Below, in pieces: positions 21,389 to 30,670 of a stretch of DNA of 64,000 nucleotides. Location of the stretch: positions 305,778 to 369,777 of the forward strand of contig NZ_JZEF01000005.1 in NCBI RefSeq assembly GCF_001013475.1, in the 5' to 3' direction. How positions within the stretch are numbered: position 1 is the stretch's first letter; every line of letters begins with the position of its first letter. This DNA comes from Xanthomonas arboricola pv. juglandis. GTDB taxonomy: Bacteria > Pseudomonadota > Gammaproteobacteria > Xanthomonadales > Xanthomonadaceae. The position numbers and the translations under genes are program-made. Under the pieces are notes generated by a model, which saw nothing but the letters and a program-made list of their open reading frames with translations, was not told the origin of the DNA and made no database searches.

Positions 21389-22139
21389 GCAGCAGCCATG
21401 GCCAGCGTGCGACCTTGACCGGCGCACGCGCCGGTTCGCCGGGCGCGCGTGGTGGCGGCAACGGCTCCGACTCGGGAAGGTCCCAGGTGGTGCCGTGATG
21501 GATCCGCGGCACCTCCACGACAAAGCGGTGGCGGGCATCGAACACGACCTGGTCGCCGGCCTGCAGCCAGCCGTCGCGCACCTGCACGCCATTGATCCAG
21601 CTGCCTTCTTCCGAACCCAGGTCGCGGATCAGCACGCGGTCGCCGTGGCGTTCCAGGCGCGCGTGCTGCGCGGCGAAGGCCGGGTCGTCGATGACGATAT
21701 CCGCCGCCGGGTCGCTGCCGACCAGGCGTGAGCGGTCCAGCGTGAAGCTGCGCCCGTGATGGCGGCCGCCCAGCCCGCGTAACAGCAGGCAGACCTCGCT
21801 CAGGCCGGCATCGTCGTCTGCAACGTCGTTGGCCGGGGCGCTCGATGGCGCACTGCGCAACAGCATCTCCACGCCGTCGGCGTAGATCGCATCGCCGGGG
21901 CGCAACAATGCCATGCGCCGCACCGGACGTCCGTTGACGTGGATGCCGCGGATCCCGTTGGCCACCTGCAGCCACAGCCCGCGCTGGTCCAGGCAGAACT
22001 GCGCCAACAGCAACGCACCCTGCGCATCGGCAACCACCCGCACGCTGCCGGAGGCATGGCGGACGATCCGGTGGACGCCGGGCTTGAGGGAATGATCCGG
22101 CTGCTGCCGGTGGGTGAAATGAACTTGCAGATCGCGCAC
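21330..22139 (-). CDS. FHA-domain protein with C-terminal membrane anchor
   Basis: The 269-aa protein has two FHA-like units. A divergent one lies at about residues 15-90 (IRGIHVNGRPVRRMALLRPGD). A clear one lies at about 120-200 (SRLVGSDPAADIVIDDPAFAAQHARLE, LGSEEGSWINGVQV), with the phosphothreonine-binding arginine and serine/asparagine positions. A terminal helix (WPWLLLSAVLLAAALSALLWFG) suggests a tail-anchored protein facing the cytoplasm. The start is uncertain: GTG at 22139 gives a sensible N-terminus, whereas the longer frame is low-complexity. It is divergent from the PHA-granule genes. Confidence 0.82.
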   Translation of the reverse strand: MRDLQVHFTHRQQPDHSLKPGVHRIVRHASGSVRVVADAQGALLLAQFCLDQRGLWLQVANGIRGIHVNGRPVRRMALLRPGDAIYADGVEMLLRSAPSSAPANDVADDDAGLSEVCLLLRGLGGRHHGRSFTLDRSRLVGSDPAADIVIDDPAFAAQHARLERHGDRVLIRDLGSEEGSWINGVQVRDGWLQAGDQVVFDARHRFVVEVPRIHHGTTWDLPESEPLPPPRAPGEPARAPVKVARWPWLLLSAVLLAAALSALLWFGAR

Positions 22140-22312
22140 CCGCCGCAGCCTAGCAGGTTTGCCGCGCGCCGCGGCCAACAATGTGACCGGCGTCCGGCCG
22201 ACGCAGGTACGGCACCGAGGTGCGTCGCTGCTCGGCCACACGCGCGCCGCACTTGGAGCCTGGCCCGCGCATGCGCACAATGCACGCTTCTTTCGTCTTC
22301 CCCATGGAACCC

Positions 22313-22588
22313 ATGTCCAGCATCGATATCCGCCACGACCATGCCTTGTCGCCGGCCCAGGCCCGCGCAGCGATCGACGCGGCGGCGCGCAAGTTGACCG
22401 ATCGCTATGGCGTCGCCTCGCATTGGGAAGGCGATACCTTGCGCATCGCGCGGGCCGGCGTGGATGGGGCAATCACCCTGCTGCCGCAGCAGGTACATGT
22501 CACCGCCGAGCTCGGCTTCCTGTTGTCGGCGATGCAGCCGATGGTGGAATCGGAGATCCGTCGCCTGCTGGCCGAAAAACTCGCCTGA
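22313..22588 (+). CDS. Polyhydroxyalkanoic acid system family protein
   Basis: The 91-aa protein (MSSIDIRHDHALSPAQAR...) fits the small PHA_gran_rgn family found beside phasin genes. It has an N-terminal Ile-Arg-His-Asp-His strand, the AAARKLTDRYGVASHW helix-strand unit and a C-terminal ESEIRRLLAEKL helix. In that family the proteins are linked to PHA granule regulation by context. An alternative ATG at 22304 adds three residues. A phasin-like gene follows 182 bases downstream. Confidence 0.8.
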   Translation: MSSIDIRHDHALSPAQARAAIDAAARKLTDRYGVASHWEGDTLRIARAGVDGAITLLPQQVHVTAELGFLLSAMQPMVESEIRRLLAEKLA

Positions 22589-22770
22589 GCATGCCGCGTC
22601 GTTGATCCGGCCTGATTGCCTGGCCAGGCCCTGACCGCGCCGGTGCTTCAGCGACAAGTCACCCGCGCGGCGCGTTGCAGGCGGATGCTCTGAGCGTGCT
22701 TCACCTGCTCGATGCAGTGCCGGGACTAGGGTGAAGGCAACGTCACTTTGGTAACCCACAGGAGCATTCC

Positions 22771-23325
22771 ATGACGACCGGATACGATCAGAACGGCAAG
22801 CGCGACGATGCCGCGCACGGCTTCCAGGCGCAGGCAGAACAGATTTCGCGCCGGCTCGGCGAATCGGCGCAGACGGTGTGGCTAGCCGGGCTCGGTGCGC
22901 TGGGACGGGTGCAGAGCGAGGGTGGCAAGTTGTTCGATTCGCTGGTGCGCGAAGGCGCAGCCTACGAGCGCAGCGGCCAGCGCAAGGCGGCCGAAAGCGT
23001 CGATGAGCTGCGCGAAGAGGTGGAGACCCAGTTCGAGCAGGCACGCGACACTGCCGTACGCGGCTGGGACAAGCTGGGCAAGGCCTTCGACGAACGCGTC
23101 AAGGGCGTGCTGCGCACGCTCAACATCCCCGAGCAGGACGAACTGGAAAACCTGCGCCGCGAGGTGGAATCGCTCAAGGCCCAGGTGCGCGCCAATACCG
23201 CCGCGACCAAGCGCGCCAACCGCACCGCCAATCAAGCCGCACAGGCCGCCAGCAGCGACACCACCGGCGCAGGCTCGGCCAGCGGCAACTCCAGTCCTGG
23301 TAGCGCTGCGTTCGATGGTGAATAA
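22771..23325 (+). CDS. Phasin-family protein (PHA granule-associated)
   Basis: The 184-aa protein has the phasin_2-type start (RRLGESAQTVWLAGLGALGRVQSEGGKLFDSLV). Long amphipathic helices follow, with a leucine-zipper-like stretch (ELENLRREVESLKAQVRAN) and a low-complexity Ala/Ser/Gly tail. Phasins coat polyhydroxyalkanoate granules and may link them to nucleoid or regulators. An AGGAGC site precedes the ATG. The adjacent PHA system gene supports the call. Confidence 0.88.
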   Translation: MTTGYDQNGKRDDAAHGFQAQAEQISRRLGESAQTVWLAGLGALGRVQSEGGKLFDSLVREGAAYERSGQRKAAESVDELREEVETQFEQARDTAVRGWDKLGKAFDERVKGVLRTLNIPEQDELENLRREVESLKAQVRANTAATKRANRTANQAAQAASSDTTGAGSASGNSSPGSAAFDGE

Positions 23326-23376
23326 GCCGGCTCGGCAATGTTGCAAAGCAACATGATTTTTTAGACAATCGGGAAG

Positions 23377-23443
23377 GACCCGCCAGTCCTGTAATACGAA
23401 GTCCGTTTGCTCCCCTCCCCTCACGGCTTCGGACTGGCGGGTC
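23377..23443 (+). terminator. Long hairpin with T-rich tail after the phasin gene
   Basis: GACCCGCCAGTCC and GGACTGGCGGGTC form a perfect 13-bp stem around a 41-nt loop, followed by TTTCG. It can act as the phasin terminator. The large loop is unusual and could also belong to a small RNA. Confidence 0.6.
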
Positions 23444-23557
23444 TTTCGCTATCTGGATCACGCTGCGTAGTATCGCCGCCCGCGATCCATTGACGAATCT
23501 ACGGCGAAGGATTCTTCTAGGCGCACCGCTTCGTCATACGTTCCATACCTTCGCTTG

Positions 23558-24562
23558 ATGCTCATGCCTTCCTGGACTGTGGCGCTTGTGGTTTCCCTGC
23601 TGCTGTGGGCGGTGGTGTGCGCCTATGTGTGGCTGGTGCGCCGCCGTGCCAACGAAACCAGCGAGGGCGTGCGTGCGTTGGCGTCGATGCACTGGCGCGA
23701 CTTTTCCGCCGTGGTGCAGCGCGTGCTGCAGGATCAACGCGGCTGGCAACCCACTCAAGTGCCGCAGGATGGCCTGCCGACGGCCGACTTCATGATGCAG
23801 ACCGAGCACGGCACGCGCCTGGTGGCCTGCAAGCACGGGCGCGGCTACCGCATCGGCGTGGCAGCGGTGAACGAGCTGGGTGCGATGGCGCGGCTGGCCG
23901 GCGCGGGCGGCGGCGTGATGGTGACCGAGGGCCGCATGGAACGCGAAGGCCTGGCGGCCGCCGAGAAGCAGTCCATCGAAGTGCTGGATGGCGTGCGTCT
24001 GTGGCCCTTGCTCAAACCGTATCTGCCGGGCGATGTGGAAACCGGCGTGGTCGGCATGGCGCGCCGTCGCGCGATCCGTCACAGCCTTATTGCCGGTGCA
24101 GCGCTGGCGACCCTGGCGCTGGTCGCGGTGCTGGCCTTGCAACCGGTGCAGCCACCTGCGCCTGCGCAGCAGGCAACGGTGGTGGCCGCCCCACGCACTA
24201 CCGCAGCGGTCGCTGCAACACCTGCACCGCAGGGCACAAGCTCGCCGCAGGCAGCGCCGCCATCAGCCGCACCGCCTGCACTGACGCCACTGGCAGGCGA
24301 TGCCGAACCGGATGCGGCAATCATGCAGGGCTATCAGCGCGAGGTGTCCAAGGCGCTGGCACAGACGCCCGGCCTGGTGCGCGGCATCTGGATCACCCAG
24401 GCAACGCTGGCGGTGGATCGCTCGGTTGACGATGCGGCGGCGTGGCCGTTGATCTGCCGCGAACTGCAGCGCTATCCCTACCTGCGCACCGTGCGCGTGC
24501 AACTCAATCCGCGCCCCGGCGTGGACGAGGCGGTGCGCTGGCGGCAGTGCACGACGATCTGA
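23558..24562 (+). CDS. Membrane protein with Mrr-like restriction-endonuclease domain
   Basis: The 334-aa protein has an N-terminal helix (WTVALVVSLLLWAVVCAYVWLV). An Mrr/RecB-like nuclease fold lies at about residues 45-145 (FSAVVQRVLQDQRGW, LPTADFMMQTEHGTRLVACKHG, GGVMVTEGRM). A second helix lies near 175-195, then a Pro/Ala-rich linker and a C-terminal domain of unknown fold. Where active Mrr nucleases have a QxK motif this protein reads ACK, so the glutamine is not conserved. It may therefore be inactive or modified. ATG at 23558 is chosen over TTG at 23555. Confidence 0.8.
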   Translation: MLMPSWTVALVVSLLLWAVVCAYVWLVRRRANETSEGVRALASMHWRDFSAVVQRVLQDQRGWQPTQVPQDGLPTADFMMQTEHGTRLVACKHGRGYRIGVAAVNELGAMARLAGAGGGVMVTEGRMEREGLAAAEKQSIEVLDGVRLWPLLKPYLPGDVETGVVGMARRRAIRHSLIAGAALATLALVAVLALQPVQPPAPAQQATVVAAPRTTAAVAATPAPQGTSSPQAAPPSAAPPALTPLAGDAEPDAAIMQGYQREVSKALAQTPGLVRGIWITQATLAVDRSVDDAAAWPLICRELQRYPYLRTVRVQLNPRPGVDEAVRWRQCTTI

Positions 24563-24591
24563 TTCACGCATCGCCCCATGGCGTCTGAGGC

Positions 24592-25365
24592 TCAGCGCAT
24601 TCCCGGGGCGAACCGCGCCACCAGGTCGTAGGATCCGCCCAGGAACAACTGACGCACATAGGTGACCGGCTGGTCGCCGCGCCAGGTGTGGCGGTCGATG
24701 ACCAGGCAGGCCGCGCCATCGTCCACCTGCAGGCGTTCGGCTTGTGCGGCGTCCGCATTGACGGCGCTGATGCGGTGCTCGGCGCGCGTCCACGGCACGT
24801 TGCGCAACAACCAGCTGCCCGGCGCCACGTCGGTGAAAGGCTGCAGCAACGCCTCGGGCACGGTGGTGATGTCGATCACCCGCTGTTCCAGCGCGAACGG
24901 GCGGCCGTCTGCCAGGTGCACGCTTTCCAGCGCCAGCACCTTGCCGCTGCTGCCCAGGGCGCGCTCCTGCGGCACGCGCAGGCGCGGGCTGCGCAGTCGG
25001 CGCGACAACAGCGCGAACCGGTAGACGTGGCCGCGCGCGGTCATCTCCACTTCGATGTCGGGGATCGACAACGCGACCTGCTCCAGGTGCGGATGCGGGC
25101 GCGCCACGAACGAGCCGGTGCGGCGACGACGTTCGATCATGCCGGCATCGGCAAGCAGGCCGAGCACCTTGTTCACGGTCATGCGCGAGCAGCCGTATTG
25201 CGCCATCAGCTCGTGCTCGGACGGCACACGGTGACCGGGCGGCCAGTCGCCACTGTGGATGCGGCGTTCCAGATCCTGCCGGATGCGTTGATGCAGGGTG
25301 CCGGGCGCGGCGATGGGGGTGGCGGTCAAAACAGGTCTCCGGTCAGACCCGCATTGTGCGCGCAT
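24592..25365 (-). CDS. hutC: Histidine utilisation repressor HutC (GntR family)
   Basis: The 257-aa GntR-family protein has a winged helix (GDWPPGHRVPSEHELMAQYGCSRMTVNKVL) and a UTRA effector domain with RAEHRISAVNADAAQAERL. HutC represses hut genes and is released by urocanate. It lies five bases after the hutF stop and is co-transcribed with it, giving autoregulation. ATG at 25365 gives the listed protein. A TTG at 25329 preceded by GGAG is an alternative start that fits the family N-terminus better. Confidence 0.95.
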   Translation of the reverse strand: MRAQCGSDRRPVLTATPIAAPGTLHQRIRQDLERRIHSGDWPPGHRVPSEHELMAQYGCSRMTVNKVLGLLADAGMIERRRRTGSFVARPHPHLEQVALSIPDIEVEMTARGHVYRFALLSRRLRSPRLRVPQERALGSSGKVLALESVHLADGRPFALEQRVIDITTVPEALLQPFTDVAPGSWLLRNVPWTRAEHRISAVNADAAQAERLQVDDGAACLVIDRHTWRGDQPVTYVRQLFLGGSYDLVARFAPGMR

Positions 25366-25369
25366 CCGC

Positions 25370-26740
25370 TCATTTGCTCAGCAGCGATCGCAGAACCCCG
25401 GCAAAACGCGCGGCAATCCGCGCGCGATCCACATGGCGCCCGTCGCGCACCACCGGTTGCCCGGCGCGCCAGACGGTGCGCACCGCACCGCCGCGCGCGG
25501 CGAACAGCCAACTGTCCAGCAGCGCATCGTCGTTGCGCGCCAGCAGCGCCGGATGGGTCGGGTCCAGTTCGAGCAGATCGGCCGATGCGCCGACCCGGAT
25601 GCCGCTGCGCGCAATGCCCAGGGCCTGCGCCGCACCCTCGCCTGCCTGCTCGAACAACCAACGCCCGCTGGAGGCGCCCGCCTGCGCCAGCACATTGCGT
25701 GCCTGCAGCTGCAGACGCTGGCCGTATTCGAGTAGGCGCAGTTCTTCGGCCGCGTCAATCAACACATTCGAATCCGAGCCCACGCCAAAGCGCCCGCCCG
25801 CAGCGGCAAATGCCTGCATCGGGAACAAGCCGTCGCCCAGATTCGCCTCGGTGATCGGGCACAGCCCGACCACCGCGCCGCTGTCGACGATGCCCTGCAG
25901 CTCGCTCGCGTCCACATGCGTGGCATGCACCAGGCACCAGCGCGCATCCACCGGTGCGTTGGCCAGCAGCCACTGCAGCGGGCGCTGGCCGGACCAGGCC
26001 AGGCAGGCCTGGACCTCGCGCTGCTGCTCGGCGATATGGATGTGGATCGGCCCATCGGTGAGTGGCACCAGCGCAGCCAACTGCTCCGGCGTGACCGCGC
26101 GCAGGCTGTGTGGCGCCAGCCCGAGCACGGCATCCGGCAATACCTTGAGGCTGCCCTTGCAGTCGTCCAGCAACCGCGCGAAGCCGTCGATGTCGTGGAT
26201 CAAACGACGCTGCGCTGCGCTGGGCGCCACGCCACCGAAATCCGCATGCGCATAGAACACCGGCAACAGCGTCAGCCCGATGCCGGTGTTGGCGGCGGCA
26301 GCGGCGATGCGCCCGGACATTTCGCCGGCCTGCGCATACGCCGCGCCGCCGGGGCTGTGGTGCAAATAATGGAATTCGCCAACGCGGGTGAAGCCGCTTT
26401 CAAGCATTTCCACATAGGCCTGTTCGGCGATCGCCTGCAGGCTGTCCGGATCGAGCCGGTCAACGAAGCGGTACATCAACTCACGCCAGCTCCAGAAACT
26501 GTCGCCGCTGCGCCCGCCCACTTCGGTCAGACCGGCCATGCCGCGCTGGAATGCGTGGCTATGCAGGTTGCCCAGCCCGGGCAGCAGCCGCTCGACCCGG
26601 TTGTCGTCGGCGGCAGGCGTGGCGCCGGGCTGCACCGAGGCGATGCGCCCCTGCGCCAGCGTGATCCGCACGTCGCCCGCCCAGCCATCGGGCAGGAGAG
26701 CCCGCGCCGCCCACAACGCCTGCACCTGTTGGTCTGCCAC
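25370..26740 (-). CDS. hutF: Formimidoylglutamate deiminase
   Basis: HutF converts N-formimino-L-glutamate to N-formyl-L-glutamate and ammonia, so the pathway continues through HutG. The 456-aa amidohydrolase has [13 protein letters not shown] (metal HxH), [16 protein letters not shown] and GVGSDSNV metal or active-site motifs. I start at GTG 26740 ([19 protein letters not shown]). The open frame continues upstream through the antisense of hutI and hutH, but that extension does not look protein-like. It is divergent from hutI across 60 bases holding the HutC operator. Confidence 0.96.
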   Translation of the reverse strand: MADQQVQALWAARALLPDGWAGDVRITLAQGRIASVQPGATPAADDNRVERLLPGLGNLHSHAFQRGMAGLTEVGGRSGDSFWSWRELMYRFVDRLDPDSLQAIAEQAYVEMLESGFTRVGEFHYLHHSPGGAAYAQAGEMSGRIAAAAANTGIGLTLLPVFYAHADFGGVAPSAAQRRLIHDIDGFARLLDDCKGSLKVLPDAVLGLAPHSLRAVTPEQLAALVPLTDGPIHIHIAEQQREVQACLAWSGQRPLQWLLANAPVDARWCLVHATHVDASELQGIVDSGAVVGLCPITEANLGDGLFPMQAFAAAGGRFGVGSDSNVLIDAAEELRLLEYGQRLQLQARNVLAQAGASSGRWLFEQAGEGAAQALGIARSGIRVGASADLLELDPTHPALLARNDDALLDSWLFAARGGAVRTVWRAGQPVVRDGRHVDRARIAARFAGVLRSLLSK

Positions 26741-26766
26741 TGGACACCCTCGATTGCCGGTTCTAT

Positions 26767-26776
26767 TGTATATACA
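26767..26776. promoter_or_regulatory. HutC operator between hutF and hutI
   Basis: TGTATATACA is a perfect 10-bp palindrome centred in the 60-base hutF-hutI spacer, flanked by ATT and TAT. It matches the TGTATA-TACA core known for HutC sites in Pseudomonas. One site between divergent promoters could repress both arms. Confidence 0.85.
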
Positions 26777-26800
26777 TATCAGACACCACGAGCCTGCGCC

Positions 26801-28006
26801 ATGCATTGCGACGTCCTCTGGCACAACGCACAGCTGATGACCCTGGACGCAGCCGATGGTGGCCTGGGCATCGTGGACGATGGCGTTCTGGCCTGCCAGG
26901 ACGGCCGCATCACCTATGCCGGCCCGGCCGCGCAGGCCCCGGCGCTGACACCGGACGTTGCGCACGATTGCCGGCGCCGCTGGATCAGCCCCGGCCTGAT
27001 CGATTGCCATACCCATCTGGTGTATGCAGGCAATCGTGCCAACGAATTCGAGCAACGCCTGCGCGGTGCCAGTTATGCCGAGATTGCCGCAGCCGGCGGC
27101 GGCATCGTGGCCACGGTGCGCGCCACCCGCGCCGCCGACGACGCAGCGCTGCTGGCCGCCAGCCTGCCGCGCCTGGACGCCATGCTCGCCGAAGGCGTGA
27201 CCACGCTGGAAATCAAATCCGGCTACGGGCTGACGCTGGAGGACGAGACCAAGCAGCTGCGCGTGGCACGTCAGCTCGCTGCGTTGCGCAAGGTCGAAGT
27301 GGTACCGACCTTCCTCGGTGCGCATGCGGTGCCACCGGGCGGCGATGCGCAGAGCTATATCGACGCCGTCTGCACGCAGATGATTCCGGCGATCGCCGCG
27401 CAAGGGCTTGCCGAGGCGGTGGACGTGTTCTGCGAGCATCTGGCGTTCTCGCCCGCGCAGGCCGAACAGGTCTTCCGCGCCGCGCAGGCACACGGCCTGG
27501 ACATCAAGATCCATGCCGAGCAACTGAGCAATCAGCATGGTGCGCAACTGGCCGCACGCCATGGCGCGTTGTCGGCCGACCACATCGAATACCTGGATGA
27601 CGCCGGCATTGCCGCAATGGCCGGCGCCGGCACCGTCGCGGTGCTGTTGCCGGGCGCGTTCTATTTCACCCGCGACACCCAGCTGCCGCCGATCGCGGCG
27701 TTGCGCGCCGCCGGCGTGCCGCTGGCCCTGGCCACCGACTGCAATCCGGGCACCTCGCCGCTGACCAGCCCGCTGCTGGCGATGAACATGGCCGCCACGC
27801 TGTTCCGCATGACCGTGGACGAATGCATCGCCGGGTTCACCCGCGAAGCCGCACGCGCGCTCGGGCGCGGCGAGCGACTCGGCCGGCTGCGCGCCGGCCT
27901 GCATTGCGACCTGGCGATCTGGGACATCGATGCGCCAGCCGACCTGGTCTACCGCATGGGCTTCAACCCTCTTCATGCCCGCGTCTGGCGCGGGCATTCC
28001 TGCTGA
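26801..28006 (+). CDS. hutI: Imidazolonepropionase
   Basis: HutI hydrolyses 4-imidazolone-5-propanoate to N-formimino-L-glutamate, step 3 of histidine degradation. The 401-aa amidohydrolase has [12 protein letters not shown] (metal HxH), [31 protein letters not shown] and [11 protein letters not shown]. Start ATG 26801 is 25 bases after the HutC operator. The gene leads the rightward hutI-hutH-hutG-hutU arm, with 13 bases to hutH. Confidence 0.98.
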   Translation: MHCDVLWHNAQLMTLDAADGGLGIVDDGVLACQDGRITYAGPAAQAPALTPDVAHDCRRRWISPGLIDCHTHLVYAGNRANEFEQRLRGASYAEIAAAGGGIVATVRATRAADDAALLAASLPRLDAMLAEGVTTLEIKSGYGLTLEDETKQLRVARQLAALRKVEVVPTFLGAHAVPPGGDAQSYIDAVCTQMIPAIAAQGLAEAVDVFCEHLAFSPAQAEQVFRAAQAHGLDIKIHAEQLSNQHGAQLAARHGALSADHIEYLDDAGIAAMAGAGTVAVLLPGAFYFTRDTQLPPIAALRAAGVPLALATDCNPGTSPLTSPLLAMNMAATLFRMTVDECIAGFTREAARALGRGERLGRLRAGLHCDLAIWDIDAPADLVYRMGFNPLHARVWRGHSC

Positions 28007-28019
28007 ATCCGGAGTCGTC

Positions 28020-29561
28020 ATGAGTGCTTCTATTGTCTTGCAGCCCGGCCAGGTCACGCTGGCGCAGTGGCGTGCGCTGTATCGCGGCGCCGACGTCGTG
28101 CTGGACGACGCCTGCGCGGCCGCGGTGCTGCGCAGCGCGCAGACGGTGGAGGCCATCGTGGCGCGCGGCGAGCCGGTGTATGGCGTCAATACCGGCTTCG
28201 GCAAGCTGGCCAGCGTGCGCATCGAACGCGAGGACCTGCAGACCCTGCAGCGCAATATCGTGCTCTCGCACGCCGCTGGCGTCGGCGAGCCCACCCCGGT
28301 GCCGGTGGTGCGGCTGATGATGGCGCTCAAGCTCACCAGCCTGGCCCAGGGTGCTTCCGGGGTGCAGCCGCAGACGCTGGCGTTGCTGGACGCGATGCTG
28401 CGCCTGGGCATCACGCCGGTGGTGCCGTGCCAGGGCTCGGTCGGTGCCTCGGGCGATCTGGCACCGCTGTCGCACCTGGCCGCGGTGATGATCGGCGTCG
28501 GCGAAGCCTTCGTCGGCGGGCAACGCCTGCCTGCCGCCGACGCGCTGGCGCAGGCGCAGCTGCAGCCGCGCGTGCTGGGCGCCAAGGAAGGCCTGGCGCT
28601 GCTCAACGGCACCCAGTTCTCCACCGCCTGCGCCTTGGCCGGCCTGTTCGAGATCGAAACCGTGTTGCAGGCCGCGTTGGTCACCGGCGCGCTGTCGGTG
28701 GAAGCGGCCAAGGGCTCGGACACGCCGTTCGATGCGCGCATCCATGCCTTGCGCGGCCAGCCGGGGCAGATCGCCACCGCTGCCGCGCTGCGCGCGCTGA
28801 TGGCTGATTCGAGCATCCGCGAATCGCACCGGCTCGGCGATGTGCGCGTGCAGGATCCGTACTGCCTGCGCTGCCAGCCGCAGGTGATGGGCGCGGCGCT
28901 GGACATCATGCGTCAGGCCGCACGCACGCTGGAGATCGAGGCCAATGGTGTCTCGGATAACCCGCTGGTGTTCAGCGATACCGGCGAGGCCTTGTCCGGC
29001 GGCAACTTCCACGCCGAGCCGGTGGCCTTCGCCGCCGACATGCTGGCGATGGCGGTCTGCGAAATCGGCTCGATCAGCGAACGCCGCACCGCGATGCTGG
29101 TCGACCCGGCCTTGTCGGGCCTGCCGGCGTTCCTCACCCCGCGCCCGGGCCTGAATTCCGGTTTCATGATTCCGCAGGTCACCGCTGCGGCCCTGGTGTC
29201 GGAAAACAAGCAGCGCGCGTATCCGGCCAGTGTCGATTCGATCCCGACCTCGGCCAATCAGGAAGATCATGTGTCGATGGCCGCACATGGCGCGCGGCGT
29301 CTGCTGGCGATGGCCGAGAACGCCGCGCACGTGATCGGCATCGAACTGCTGGCGGCCGTACAAGGCTGCGACTTCCATGCGCCGCTGCGCTCCAGCGCCG
29401 CGCTGGAAGCGGCACGCGCCCTGCTGCGCGCGCAGGTGCCGACCCTGCAGGACGACCGCTATTTCCACCCCGACATGCTGGCGGCCAGTGCGTTGGTGCG
29501 TTCGGGCGCGCTCGCGCAGGCGGTCGCCATTGCCTTGCCAGGCGTGGAGCAGCACGCATGA
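28020..29561 (+). CDS. hutH: Histidine ammonia-lyase
   Basis: HutH deaminates histidine to urocanate. The 513-aa protein contains the ASG triad that cyclises to the MIO cofactor ([13 protein letters not shown]). It also has [25 protein letters not shown] and [11 protein letters not shown]. Length is normal. I start at ATG 28020; the upstream frame extension overlaps hutI. Its stop overlaps the start of a 79-codon open frame. Confidence 0.98.
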   Translation: MSASIVLQPGQVTLAQWRALYRGADVVLDDACAAAVLRSAQTVEAIVARGEPVYGVNTGFGKLASVRIEREDLQTLQRNIVLSHAAGVGEPTPVPVVRLMMALKLTSLAQGASGVQPQTLALLDAMLRLGITPVVPCQGSVGASGDLAPLSHLAAVMIGVGEAFVGGQRLPAADALAQAQLQPRVLGAKEGLALLNGTQFSTACALAGLFEIETVLQAALVTGALSVEAAKGSDTPFDARIHALRGQPGQIATAAALRALMADSSIRESHRLGDVRVQDPYCLRCQPQVMGAALDIMRQAARTLEIEANGVSDNPLVFSDTGEALSGGNFHAEPVAFAADMLAMAVCEIGSISERRTAMLVDPALSGLPAFLTPRPGLNSGFMIPQVTAAALVSENKQRAYPASVDSIPTSANQEDHVSMAAHGARRLLAMAENAAHVIGIELLAAVQGCDFHAPLRSSAALEAARALLRAQVPTLQDDRYFHPDMLAASALVRSGALAQAVAIALPGVEQHA

Positions 29562-29797
29562 CGCGCCACTTCGCAGCTGCTGGAATGAGCTCGGCAGCGT
29601 GGTGTTCGCGCGTGCAAAGTCTCGCGTCACTGCCGAGCGCGCATCTGCGCGATGACCATGCACTGCGGGCGATACGCGCGCGCGGACTGCTTGCGCGTCA
29701 GGCCGTGCTGCGCGCTTGCGCGCCGCGTGCCGACCGGATGCAGGCGCGACATCGTCGCGTCTTGACGATCGCACCAGCACAAGGCGCACCGCGATGA
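29558..29797 (+). CDS. Possible small protein between hutH and hutG (79 aa)
   Basis: An ATG overlaps the hutH stop (ATGA) and the frame's own stop overlaps the hutG start (ATGA), giving perfect translational-coupling geometry. The predicted protein is Ala/Arg-rich with a possible helix, and there is no known family. Third-position GC is about 62%, clearly lower than in the hut genes, which argues against strong coding constraint. It may be a real small ORF or a spacer that happens to be open. Confidence 0.35.
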   Translation: MTRHFAAAGMSSAAWCSRVQSLASLPSAHLRDDHALRAIRARGLLARQAVLRACAPRADRMQARHRRVLTIAPAQGAPR

Positions 29798-30654
29798 GCG
29801 CCCTGCCCTGGCTCGAGATCCACCGCGGCGATGCGCCGTTGATCCTCAGCTTCCCGCATACCGGCACCGAGCTGCCCGAGGAGATGGTCGACCAGTTCGT
29901 CTCGCCCTGGCTGGCACGCCGCGATGCCGATTGGTGGGTGCATCAGCTGTACGACTTTGCGCAATCGCTCGGCGCCACCACCGTGCGCACCGCGATCTCG
30001 CGCTCGGTGATCGACGTCAACCGCGATCCAAGCGGAGCGTCCCTGTACCCGGGCCAGAACACCACCGGCCTGTGTCCGCTGACCACCTTCGACAACCAGC
30101 CGCTGTATGCCGACGGCGCCGAGCCCGACCAAGCGCAGATCGCCTGGCGCCGCACGCAGTGGTTCGACCCCTATCACGCTGCGCTCGCAGCCGAGATCGC
30201 GCGCCTGCGCACGCAGCACGCCAGCATCGTGGTCTACGACGCGCATTCGATCCGCTCGCATATTCCGCATCTGTTCGATGGCGAGCTGCCGCAGTTCAAC
30301 ATCGGCAGCAACGACGACCGCAGTTGCGATCCGGCCCTGGCCGATGCCGTGGAGCAGCTGTGCCGCAGCAGCGGCTCGAGCACCGTGCGCAACGGGCGCT
30401 TCAAGGGCGGCTGGATCACCCGCCATTACGCGCAGCCCGGGCATGGCGTGCATACGCTGCAGATGGAGCTGGCGTGCCGCGGCTATATGCGCGAGCCGGA
30501 CGCCATCACCCCGCAGAACTGGCCCACGCCCTGGCTCCCCGCACATGCGGTCGCACTGCGCGCGGTGCTGCGCCACGTGCTGCTGGCCTGCCTGCAGTTT
30601 GCCAATACCACCGCTCACTCCTCCGCCACCACGCCGCCTGCGGCGCACCGTTGA
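29794..30654 (+). CDS. hutG: N-formylglutamate deformylase
   Basis: HutG hydrolyses N-formylglutamate to glutamate and formate, the last step of the HutF-HutG branch. The 286-aa protein of the FGase family starts [20 protein letters not shown] and has PHTGTELP near the N-terminus. It also has [28 protein letters not shown] and [20 protein letters not shown]. The tail after residue 270 is Ala/Thr-rich and likely variable. It is tightly linked to hutH and hutU. Confidence 0.97.
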   Translation: MSALPWLEIHRGDAPLILSFPHTGTELPEEMVDQFVSPWLARRDADWWVHQLYDFAQSLGATTVRTAISRSVIDVNRDPSGASLYPGQNTTGLCPLTTFDNQPLYADGAEPDQAQIAWRRTQWFDPYHAALAAEIARLRTQHASIVVYDAHSIRSHIPHLFDGELPQFNIGSNDDRSCDPALADAVEQLCRSSGSSTVRNGRFKGGWITRHYAQPGHGVHTLQMELACRGYMREPDAITPQNWPTPWLPAHAVALRAVLRHVLLACLQFANTTAHSSATTPPAAHR

Positions 30655-30670
30655 TTGCAAGGAAACCGGC

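Noticed and set aside
26741..28909. Upstream extension of the hutF frame to a predicted 1179-aa protein
   Set aside because: The extension lies antisense to hutI and hutH, has low-complexity Ala/Arg/Gly content and no domain. The GTG at 26740 gives a normal-length HutF.
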